In this document: one piece after another, positions 56,797 to 63,817 of the stretch
Layout of the letters: each line of letters begins with the position of its first letter
Numbering within the stretch: position 1 is the stretch's first letter
Assembly (NCBI RefSeq): GCF_002838835.1
Contig: NZ_NHPP01000011.1
Location: 78,309-142,308, forward strand
Length of the DNA: 64,000 nucleotides
Reading direction: 5' to 3'
Source of the DNA: Siphonobacter sp. SORGH_AS_0500
Lineage (GTDB): Bacteria; Bacteroidota; Bacteroidia; Cytophagales; Spirosomataceae
Made by a program: the position numbers and the translations under genes
The notes under the pieces: generated by a model
What the model saw: the letters and a program-made list of their open reading frames with translations, nothing else
Told to the model about the DNA's origin: nothing
Database searches by the model: none

Positions 56797-58272
56797 ATGA
56801 TGACTACCCGTATTTTCTACCTAGCTCTGCTTCTAGGCTTACTTTTTATGCCCTTGGCCTGCCAGAAAGAAGCTGATCCTAATTTATCCACACTCGAAAA
56901 ACCTGTTCAGGAAGCCAAAGATTGGTTTGAACAAAACCAGCACCAGGCAACAAGACCCCTTAACAAAGGATTTAACATTTTTACCAAACTGACCGAATGG
57001 GCGAAAGCAACTACCTATACGCTAGGGGATACGCTAATTCTTGAAATTCCGCTCACGTATGAAAAAAATACCGGAATGACCCTTTCCTTACAACATGGTG
57101 ATGAGGAACCCCTAAAGACTATTAAAGCTAACCCGCAGCTCTCACTGTTAACTAAACTGGTTATTATCAAGCCCGCTGGTAAACCTTACCAATCTTTCGT
57201 CATGAAAATTTCAGCGGGAGGTGAATACTTCAAAAAATCAGAAAACTTTCTCTTGAAACAGCATTTGTTTTATAAGCAAATTCCTGAGGGTTTCAGAGGA
57301 CGAATTCTTTTGTATGACTGGAACGAAAATCTTCTTTCAGGTAAGATTTATAAGAACGGGAAGCTCGTTGCGACCATTAAACCAATAGATAAAGGAGGCC
57401 GCAGAGTGGTTACCTGTACTACTTATAGCATTGATTATTATTATCAGGCTTGTGCAGGTGGTTACTGTTCCGAATGGACCTATAATGGCAGTGAGTCCAC
57501 TACGGTATGTGTGGAAACCGACACTAACGATTCCTCAAGCGGATCGGGAGGTTATACGAATTCTGGAACTTCTAGTGGCCCCGGCGGAAGTAGCAGTAAT
57601 GGAGGAGGTGATTCTGATCCCATTCCCAATCCAGAAGAACAAAGATTTCTACGCCAATACAAAGTATTAGGCCCTGACATTCCCTTGAACCTAAAACAAA
57701 AGCTAAATTGTTTTGGAGCAATCCCTTCAAGTAGTAATTATAAATATTCCGTCACGTTGTATGTAGATCAACCCAAAGCTGGTACTAGAGATAAAGTTAA
57801 GCACTCTTATACAGATCGAATGCCTGGTCATACCTATTTTGGACTGGAAAGAGTTGATTCCAACACGGGAGAAATTATAAGATTAGTTATCGGATTTTAC
57901 GTACAGAGCGAATTGACTGCTATGACAGGTATTTATACAGCAGGGGCTTGGGGAGACGATGGCAATACCGAATACGATGTTTCGCTTAAGGTAAATATGA
58001 CAGCCAGTCAGTTTAAAGACGTAATTTATTACCTTAAAAATCTAGATACCCCTGCCTATAACTTAGTTGACAATAATTGCACAACGTTTGCCTGTAACTT
58101 ACTCTCTCCTTATATCTCGTTACCCGCAGGTTCCGGTTGGATAGGGCCTCTAGGCCAAGGCAAAAATCCAGGCGATTTGGGAGAAGACTTAAGAGAAAAA
58201 ATATCAACTTATGGTAATAAACTTACTACGGGCGATGGCCTGAAATCTCCTTCTACTACTAACTGCAATTAA
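56797..58272 (+). CDS. Surface lipoprotein with predicted permuted papain-like C-terminal domain (candidate toxin)
   Basis: 491 residues (ATG at 56797, second ATG one codon later). Lipoprotein signal with lipobox PLAC, lipid Cys22. The N-terminal half starts with AKDWFEQNQ, a delivery-type domain seen in large Bacteroidota lipoprotein families, and ends in a Cys-containing segment (ACAGGYCSEW). A Ser/Gly-rich linker (about 243-281) joins the C-terminal domain (about 282-491). There His345 in MPGHTYFGLE and Cys428 in DNNCTTFA come in His-before-Cys order, as in the permuted NlpC/P60-LRAT group of papain-like thiol enzymes. Such domains are amidases, acyltransferases or toxins. Its stop is 3 bases before the first of four tandem small genes. 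Catalysis and toxicity are inferences. Confidence 0.75.
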   Translation: MMTTRIFYLALLLGLLFMPLACQKEADPNLSTLEKPVQEAKDWFEQNQHQATRPLNKGFNIFTKLTEWAKATTYTLGDTLILEIPLTYEKNTGMTLSLQHGDEEPLKTIKANPQLSLLTKLVIIKPAGKPYQSFVMKISAGGEYFKKSENFLLKQHLFYKQIPEGFRGRILLYDWNENLLSGKIYKNGKLVATIKPIDKGGRRVVTCTTYSIDYYYQACAGGYCSEWTYNGSESTTVCVETDTNDSSSGSGGYTNSGTSSGPGGSSSNGGGDSDPIPNPEEQRFLRQYKVLGPDIPLNLKQKLNCFGAIPSSSNYKYSVTLYVDQPKAGTRDKVKHSYTDRMPGHTYFGLERVDSNTGEIIRLVIGFYVQSELTAMTGIYTAGAWGDDGNTEYDVSLKVNMTASQFKDVIYYLKNLDTPAYNLVDNNCTTFACNLLSPYISLPAGSGWIGPLGQGKNPGDLGEDLREKISTYGNKLTTGDGLKSPSTTNCN

Positions 58273-58275
58273 GCC

Positions 58276-58640
58276 ATGCAAAAGAAAAAAAAGTTATTAT
58301 CTGGAGTATCATTCTTATACTCTTCGTGGGCATTTGTAATATTCCTATAGTCAGCCTCTTTATTTCTGTCTATACCGGTAACATCTACTTTAAACGGGCA
58401 AGTTTTCACTTCACTAGTGAGAAAGGAGGCTTTTCTGTCTGGGCAAGAAATGGATACGAAGACATTGTTTCTCAATTTGAAGCCTATAAAAAACGCCATC
58501 CTGAGGATACCGTTCTCTACAGAAACTTTCAAATCAAGCCCTGGCAATTCTGGCGAATCTACGAATATTCTGACCCTCCTTATCGATTACCCTATCGAGA
58601 AATGCCTCCTGATGTCAGTAGAGTGGATATAGTTAAATAG
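58276..58640 (+). CDS. Tandem small membrane protein, copy 1 (candidate immunity protein), frame broken at the A8 run
   Basis: The ATG at 58276 is 3 bases after the lipoprotein stop and starts MQKKKK-type like copy 3. A run of eight A (58285-58292) then puts the frame out; copy 3 has six A at this place. With nine A the frame reads straight through VIIWSIILILFVGICNIPIV (a membrane segment) into SEKGGFSVWARNGYEDIVSQ and the shared C-terminus RNFQIKPWQFWRIYEYSD. The downstream frame alone is open from 58326. Either a homopolymer sequencing error or a phase-variable tract. Role inferred from context: periplasmic-facing immunity to the upstream lipoprotein. Confidence 0.75.
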
Positions 58641-58647
58641 TAATCCA

Positions 58648-58680
58648 TACCTCAGCGGTTAGACTTTAGCCGCTGAGGTA
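58648..58680 (+). ncRNA. Hairpin in spacer 1 of the tandem array
   Basis: Stem TACCTCAGCGG (58648-58658) with CCGCTGAGGTA (58670-58680), extendable inward by 3-4 pairs. No T run follows, so not a standard terminator. Almost identical to the spacer 3 hairpin. Confidence 0.75.
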
Positions 58681-58695
58681 CTATTAACAATTACG

Positions 58696-59058
58696 ATGCA
58701 TAAGAAAAAAGTTATTATCTGGAGTATCATTCTTATACTCTTCGTGGGCATTTCCAATATTCCTATTATCAGCCTCTTTATTTCTTTCTTCACTGGTAAC
58801 CTATATTTAAAAGAAGCAAGTTTTCACTTCACTAGTGAAAAAGGAGGGTTTTCTGTCTGGGCAAGAAATGGATACGAAGACATTGTATTCCACTTTGAAG
58901 CCTACAAAAAACGCCATCCTGAGGATACCGTTCTCTACAGAAACTTTCAAATCAAGCCCTGGCAATTCTGGCGAATCTACGAATATACAAATCCATATTA
59001 CAGACTTCCCTATCGAGAAATGCCTCCTAACGTGCCTGCAGATGATATAATCAAATAA
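58696..59058 (+). CDS. Tandem small membrane protein, copy 2 (candidate immunity protein)
   Basis: 120 residues: one N-terminal membrane segment (VIIWSIILILFVGISNIPII, about 6-25) and a soluble C-terminal part containing the conserved blocks EKGGFSVWARNGYEDI and RNFQIKPWQFWRIYEY. The N-terminal half is closest to copy 1. Orientation of the soluble domain towards the periplasm is predicted from the short Lys-rich N-terminus. No known family. Conserved and intact, so probably functional; immunity role is inferred from its place behind the lipoprotein. Confidence 0.8.
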   Translation: MHKKKVIIWSIILILFVGISNIPIISLFISFFTGNLYLKEASFHFTSEKGGFSVWARNGYEDIVFHFEAYKKRHPEDTVLYRNFQIKPWQFWRIYEYTNPYYRLPYREMPPNVPADDIIK

Positions 59059-59069
59059 CAACAGGTGTC

Positions 59070-59107
59070 TCATCCATCGACTATAAACAACACTAGCCGG
59101 TGGATGA
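59070..59107 (+). ncRNA. Hairpin in spacer 2 of the tandem array
   Basis: Stem TCATCCATCG (59070-59079) with CGGTGGATGA (59098-59107), one G-T pair. Sequence unrelated to the other two spacer hairpins, although the structure is comparable. Confidence 0.65.
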
Positions 59108-59130
59108 CCTATCATTTCTAGCCTATCGTC

Positions 59131-59493
59131 ATGCAAAAGAAAAAAGTTATTATCTGGGCTGTTACTGTACTACTTATTATCGCAGTTTCCAATATTCCCA
59201 TCGTTAGTTTTTTTATCTCTTTCTTTACGGGTAACCTAAGCATGATGAATCTTGATTATCATTATATCAGCCAGAAAGGTGGGTTTTCAGTCTGGAGTAG
59301 GACAGGTTCTGAAGATGTTTTATCGCAATTTGAAGCCTACCAAAAACGGTACCCTGAAGATACCGTTCTCTACAGAAACTTTCAAATTAAGCCCTGGCAA
59401 TTCTGGAGAATCTACGAATATACTGAAATATCATATAGACTCCCTTACCAGCCGATGCCTCCTAATGTCAGTAAAGTGGACATAGTTAAATAG
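59131..59493 (+). CDS. Tandem small membrane protein, copy 3 (candidate immunity protein)
   Basis: 120 residues, start MQKKKVIIWAVTVLLIIAVS, membrane segment about 6-25. It is the most divergent copy in the central part (NLSMMNLDYHYISQKGGFSV, SRTGSEDVLSQFEAYQKRYP), while the C-terminus RNFQIKPWQFWRIYEYTE is kept. Conservation of the C-terminal block with variation in the middle is what one expects of immunity proteins that follow diverging toxins. Intact frame. Confidence 0.8.
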   Translation: MQKKKVIIWAVTVLLIIAVSNIPIVSFFISFFTGNLSMMNLDYHYISQKGGFSVWSRTGSEDVLSQFEAYQKRYPEDTVLYRNFQIKPWQFWRIYEYTEISYRLPYQPMPPNVSKVDIVK

Positions 59494-59500
59494 TAATCCA

Positions 59501-59533
59501 TATCTCAGCGGTTAGATTTTAGCCGCTGAGGTA
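59501..59533 (+). ncRNA. Hairpin in spacer 3 of the tandem array
   Basis: Stem CTCAGCGG (59504-59511) with CCGCTGAG (59523-59530), extended by weaker pairs. Spacer 3 (59494-59548) differs from spacer 1 at only a few positions. Confidence 0.72.
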
Positions 59534-59548
59534 CTATTAACAATTACG

Positions 59549-59911
59549 ATGCATAAGAAAAAAGTTATTGTTTGGACTGTTACTGTGCTACTTATTATCG
59601 CAGTTTCCAATATTCCCATCGTCAGTTTTTTTATCTCTTTTTTTACAGGTAATCTCACTTTCAAGGGTCCAGATCATCATTTTATTAGCGAAAAAGGAGG
59701 CTTTTCTGTTTGGGGCAGAAATGGATACGAAGATATCGTTTCCCAATTCGAAGCCTACAAAAAACGCCATCCTGAGGATACCGTTCTTTACCGAAACTTT
59801 CAAATCAAACCCTGGCAGTTCTGGCGAATCTACGAGTATTCTTACCCTTCTTATCGATTACCCTATCAAGAAATGCCTCCTAGTGTCAGTAGAGTAGATA
59901 TAGTTAAATAA
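59549..59911 (+). CDS. Tandem small membrane protein, copy 4 (candidate immunity protein)
   Basis: 120 residues, start MHKKKVIVWTVTVLLIIAVS. Its N-terminal half is closest to copy 3, while the central and C-terminal block (EKGGFSVWGRNGYEDIVSQF) is closest to copies 1 and 2. It is the last copy; the 24-bp repeated element follows 11 bases after the stop. Intact frame. Same inferred role as the other copies. Confidence 0.8.
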   Translation: MHKKKVIVWTVTVLLIIAVSNIPIVSFFISFFTGNLTFKGPDHHFISEKGGFSVWGRNGYEDIVSQFEAYKKRHPEDTVLYRNFQIKPWQFWRIYEYSYPSYRLPYQEMPPSVSRVDIVK

Positions 59912-59922
59912 GCATTATTAAC

Positions 59923-59946
59923 TATTTAACATTTGTAAAAGGATTG
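59923..59946 (+). promoter_or_regulatory. 24-bp repeated element with FNR-architecture palindrome, copy 2
   Basis: Identical to 56722-56745. The TTAAC-N4-GTAAA box is at 59926-59939, 55 bases before the sterol desaturase start. The further 28 bases to the second shared block (ATTTTGAAGCG/GTTTTGAGTCG) have the same length in both places, so the whole promoter region appears duplicated. Confidence 0.7.
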
Positions 59947-59994
59947 TAACCCCCTAAGCATGAGTTTTGAGTCGTTCAATAACGCTCTACCTTC

Positions 59995-60714
59995 ATGCTA
60001 GTCTACATCTTTTTAGTATTTGGTTTTTGTTTTACTCTGGAAAGAATGCTCCCTGGCTGGAAGCTTCCAGAGGTTCCTACCTGGACCGTTCGGGTACTAG
60101 GGGTTAACTTTATTCAACTCGGTGTTGTAACCCTGGCAGGGTATACCTGGGAAAAGTGGTTATCTGCTTGGAGTGTTCTACATGTATCGTCTTACATCGG
60201 CAATGTTGGAGGCGGTGTTTTGGCCTATTTCATCGCAACTTTCGTCTTTTACTGGTGGCATCGCTGGCGGCACACCAATGATTTCCTGTGGCTTCATTTC
60301 CATCAAATCCATCACAGCCCGCAACGGCTGGAGGTGATTACTTCTTTTTACAAACACCCTCTGGAAATGACCGTCAATTCCATCATTGGCAGTTTGCTGG
60401 TGTATACTTTTCTGGGGCTTTCGATGGAAGCAGGAGCTATTTATACGCTTTGTACGGCTTTAGGAGAATTTTTTTATCACACCAACGTCCGAACGCCTCA
60501 GTGGATTGGTTATGTTTTTCAAAGACCCGAAATGCATCGCATCCATCATGAGTATAATAAACACACCAATAATTACGGCGATATTGTCTGGTGGGATATG
60601 CTTTTCGGCACGTATGAAAATCCCAAAGAATTCAAGACCTCCTGCGGTTTCGATCCAGAAAAAGAAGAACGGCTACTAGATATGATTAAGTTTAAAGATG
60701 TGCATAAAGAATGA
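59995..60714 (+). CDS. Sterol desaturase/fatty acid hydroxylase family membrane protein
   Basis: 239 residues with several membrane segments and the three histidine clusters that bind a di-iron centre: HRWRH (about residues 89-93), HQIHHSP (about 102-108) and HRIHHEYNKH (about 181-190). Members hydroxylate or desaturate lipids, or cleave ether lipids, at the membrane. Substrate unknown. It carries the same upstream element as the lipoprotein gene, and with the Crp/Fnr gene probably was the original neighbour before the lipoprotein-immunity block arrived between them. Confidence 0.9.
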   Translation: MLVYIFLVFGFCFTLERMLPGWKLPEVPTWTVRVLGVNFIQLGVVTLAGYTWEKWLSAWSVLHVSSYIGNVGGGVLAYFIATFVFYWWHRWRHTNDFLWLHFHQIHHSPQRLEVITSFYKHPLEMTVNSIIGSLLVYTFLGLSMEAGAIYTLCTALGEFFYHTNVRTPQWIGYVFQRPEMHRIHHEYNKHTNNYGDIVWWDMLFGTYENPKEFKTSCGFDPEKEERLLDMIKFKDVHKE

Positions 60715-60759
60715 TTATTAAACTCAATCCAATGGTATTATTAGCTTTTCTGTAAAACT

Positions 60760-60795
60760 AAAAAAGCCCGTCTCCTTTCGAAGACGGGCTTTTTT
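60760..60795. terminator. Bidirectional intrinsic terminator
   Basis: Stem AAAAAAGCCCGTCT (60760-60773) with AGACGGGCTTTTTT (60782-60795). Ends the sterol desaturase (+) and rpsJ (-) transcripts. Confidence 0.95.
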
Positions 60796-60809
60796 AGTAC
60801 TTAAGCTAC

Positions 60810-61115
60810 TTAAACTTTGATCTCTACGTCAACACCTGAAGGAAGTTCTAACTTCATCAGGGCGTCTACCGTTTTAGCTGAAGTCGAGTAGATATCAACT
60901 AAACGTTTGTACGTACAAAGCTGGAATTGCTCGCGAGCTTTTTTGTTAACGTGAGGTGAACGCAGTACGGTATAGATTTGCTTATCAGTAGGCAAGGGGA
61001 TAGGACCACTTACCACAGCACCCGTAGCCTTAACGGCTTTCACGATGCGTTCAGCCGATTTGTCCACTAAATTGTGGTCAAATGACTTGAGCTTAATGCG
61101 AATTTTTTGGCTCAT
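60810..61115 (-). CDS. rpsJ: 30S ribosomal protein S10
   Basis: 101 residues, complete: start [20 protein letters not shown], the conserved [20 protein letters not shown] loop, and the C-terminus SGVDVEIKV. Also the NusE subunit of antitermination. It follows fusA on the minus strand (162-base spacer). A terminator directly after it means that rplC and the rest of the S10 cluster are not attached here. Confidence 0.98.
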   Translation of the reverse strand: MSQKIRIKLKSFDHNLVDKSAERIVKAVKATGAVVSGPIPLPTDKQIYTVLRSPHVNKKAREQFQLCTYKRLVDIYSTSAKTVDALMKLELPSGVDVEIKV

Positions 61116-61217
61116 CAGAGTTAATAACTGGTTCGTTAAAAAATGCGTTTCCGCAAACCCTTCGCCGAAAGAACCATTTACTCCGGCAGGGAATTCTTGG
61201 TTTGGTTGTTTGTTGTT

Positions 61218-61258
61218 GGTTATTAGTTGTTAGATTTTAGTACTATCAACTAATAACC
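61218..61258. repeat. Inverted repeat in the fusA-rpsJ spacer
   Basis: Stem GGTTATTAGTTG (61218-61229) with CAACTAATAACC (61247-61258), within TTAGTTGTTA-type low-complexity sequence. Could modulate the rpsJ:fusA ratio; no evidence beyond structure. Confidence 0.55.
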
Positions 61259-61277
61259 ATTAACTATCAACTAAAAA

Positions 61278-63371
61278 TTATAAGCCTTTTGCTTTCTTCA
61301 CTACTTCTTCCGCAATGTTTTGTGGAACGAATTCGTAGTGAGAGAAAGTCAAGTTAGCCGTGGCACGACCTGAAGACATCGTACGCAGATCCGTTACATA
61401 ACCGAACAGTTCTGACAGAGGTACATCGCCTTTGATTACCTGAGCACCATTACGAGTATCCATACCTTTCATGATACCACGACGACGGTTCAAGTCACCC
61501 GTGATAGGTCCGGTGTACTCATCTGGAGTCAATACTTCAACGGCCATGATAGGTTCCATCAGTTTCGCACCAGCGGAACGAGCTGCCTCTTTGTAACCCA
61601 GACGAGCAGCCATTTCGAATGACAGCGAATCTGAATCGACATCGTGGAAAGAACCGTGGTACAGACGAACTCGCATAGAATCCATTTGGTAACCAGCCAG
61701 AGGACCATTTTTCATAGCCTCTTCGAAACCTTTCTGGATCGCAGGAATGAATTCCCGGGGGATCGTACCACCCACGATTTCGTTCACAAATTCCAGACCT
61801 GGCTTACCATCTTCCCGTGGCCCGATTTCGAATACGATATCGGCGAATTTACCACGACCACCCGTTTGCTTCTTGTAAACTTCACGGTGTTCAGCACTCT
61901 TCGTCAGAGCTTCTTTGTAAGCTACCTGAGGAGCACCCTGGTTTACTTCCACTTTGAACTCACGACGCATACGGTCAATGATGATCTCCAAGTGAAGCTC
62001 ACCCATACCACGCATAATCGTCTGACCTGTTTCTTCGTTGGTTTCAACTTTCAACGTAGGATCTTCTTCGATCAGTTTTGTGATCGCTTTAGAGAAGTTA
62101 TCCTGATCAGCCGATTTCTTAGGCTCGATGGCATAACCGATAACGGGATCTGGGAAATCCATGGATTCCAGAATGATTGGGTTCTTCTCATCAGAAAGGG
62201 TATCTCCCGTTTTGATGTCTTTGAAACCAACTACTGCACCAATATCACCAGCCGCTAAACGATCGATTGAGTTTTGCTTGTTAGCGTGCATCTGGAAGAT
62301 ACGAGAGATACGCTCTTTGTTTCCTGAACGCGTGTTCAGAACGTAAGAACCAGCCTCCAATACACCAGAGTAAGCACGTACGAAACACAGACGACCTACG
62401 TAGGGATCCGTAGCAATTTTGAATGCTAAACCTGCGAAAGGATCCGCTTCCGTTGGGTGACGAACTACTTCAGCATCCGTGTTAGGGTTTGTACCAACGA
62501 TTGCTTCTTTGTCCAGCGGAGAAGGCATCAGAGCCATCACGTAGTCAAGCATCGTTTGTACCCCTTTATTTTTGAATGAAGAACCGCACAACATAGGTAC
62601 GATTTTCATTTCGATCGTAGCGGCACGAAGAGCAGCCAGGATTTCATCTTCAGAGATCGACTCAGGATCTTCGAAGTATTTTTCCATCAGCGTTTCGTCG
62701 TATTCAGCTACTGCTTCGAGTAATTTCTCGCGGTATTCAGTAGCTTCTTCCAGCATATCTTCAGGAATGGGGACCACTTCGAAGGTCATACCTTTGTCAG
62801 CTTCATTCCAGATGATACCACGGAAGTTTACCAGGTCAACTACGCCACGGAAACCATCTTCCGCACCGATAGGCAATTGCAGAGGTACTGCATTGCTACC
62901 CAGCATTTCTTTTACTTGCTTCACTACATTCAGGAAGTCAGCACCTGAACGGTCCATTTTGTTAACGAAACCGATCCGGGGAACTTTGTAGTTATCGGCC
63001 AGACGCCAGTTCGTCTCAGACTGAGGCTCAACGCCGTCAACTGAGCTGAAAAGGAATACCAGACCATCGAGTACACGTAATGAACGGTTTACTTCTACCG
63101 TAAAGTCAACGTGACCCGGAGTATCGATGATGTTGATGTGATAAGAGTTATCACGATACTTCCAGTTTACTGTCGTAGCAGCGGAAGTAATGGTAATACC
63201 ACGCTCCTGCTCCTGCTCCATCCAGTCCATGGTAGCAGCACCATCGTGTACTTCACCGATTTTGTGGCTAACACCCGCATAGTAAAGAATACGCTCCGTA
63301 GTGGTCGTTTTCCCGGCATCAATGTGGGCGGCAATACCAATGTTTCGAGTGAATTTTAAATCTCTTGCCAT
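61278..63371 (-). CDS. fusA: Translation elongation factor G
   Basis: 697 residues, full length. GTPase motifs [19 protein letters not shown] (G1), RGITITSAA (G2/switch I), DTPGHVDFT (G3), [10 protein letters not shown] (G4); domains II-V follow, ending in [20 protein letters not shown]. Moves tRNA-mRNA on the ribosome after peptide bond formation. Normally it follows rpsG; here it has its own start of transcription, 33 kb from rpsL-rpsG and on the other strand. Frame intact. Confidence 0.98.
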   Translation of the reverse strand: MARDLKFTRNIGIAAHIDAGKTTTTERILYYAGVSHKIGEVHDGAATMDWMEQEQERGITITSAATTVNWKYRDNSYHINIIDTPGHVDFTVEVNRSLRVLDGLVFLFSSVDGVEPQSETNWRLADNYKVPRIGFVNKMDRSGADFLNVVKQVKEMLGSNAVPLQLPIGAEDGFRGVVDLVNFRGIIWNEADKGMTFEVVPIPEDMLEEATEYREKLLEAVAEYDETLMEKYFEDPESISEDEILAALRAATIEMKIVPMLCGSSFKNKGVQTMLDYVMALMPSPLDKEAIVGTNPNTDAEVVRHPTEADPFAGLAFKIATDPYVGRLCFVRAYSGVLEAGSYVLNTRSGNKERISRIFQMHANKQNSIDRLAAGDIGAVVGFKDIKTGDTLSDEKNPIILESMDFPDPVIGYAIEPKKSADQDNFSKAITKLIEEDPTLKVETNEETGQTIMRGMGELHLEIIIDRMRREFKVEVNQGAPQVAYKEALTKSAEHREVYKKQTGGRGKFADIVFEIGPREDGKPGLEFVNEIVGGTIPREFIPAIQKGFEEAMKNGPLAGYQMDSMRVRLYHGSFHDVDSDSLSFEMAARLGYKEAARSAGAKLMEPIMAVEVLTPDEYTGPITGDLNRRRGIMKGMDTRNGAQVIKGDVPLSELFGYVTDLRTMSSGRATANLTFSHYEFVPQNIAEEVVKKAKGL

Positions 63372-63817
63372 TATTGGTTTTTGATTGTGTTTGTTTCCGT
63401 ACGGATCCCTTGGCTGCCGGGAATTTCGAGAACTAACGAAATTTTACAGTCCGGCAATCGGGGTGCAAAAATAGACGAATTATTAGAAAAATACTAGTGC
63501 TAATTCAAGGTAATTTTTTGGCTCATTGGAAGTTAACTTTTATTTCTGCCCGAAATACTGATTTTCGGGCATTGAGCCGGGACATTGCAGATACGCTGGG
63601 GGTCATTATAGCAATAACACGAAGCCCCTTCAGATCATTCCCATTCTGTATAATTTTATTTACCAGTCACTTACCTTCCAACTTTTCGGGGTAAGGTATT
63701 TAGGCTACTTTAACAAGTCCTTAACATGAAAGGGTTTGACATCGTAGCATTTTTTTATCTTTTTTGCGAGTCTTTTTACAACAGTGAATCCATTTCGCTA
63801 AACCTTACCACACAATT
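63372..63817. promoter_or_regulatory. Divergent region with candidate fusA -7 element
   Basis: Gene-free 446 bases between fusA (-) and the next + gene. On the minus strand a TAnnTTTG (+ strand CAAAAATA, 63466-63473) lies about 95 bases before the fusA start; no good -33 partner. The open frame at 63497-63694 has no recognisable features. If an inversion placed fusA here, its right breakpoint should fall in this stretch. Confidence 0.4.
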
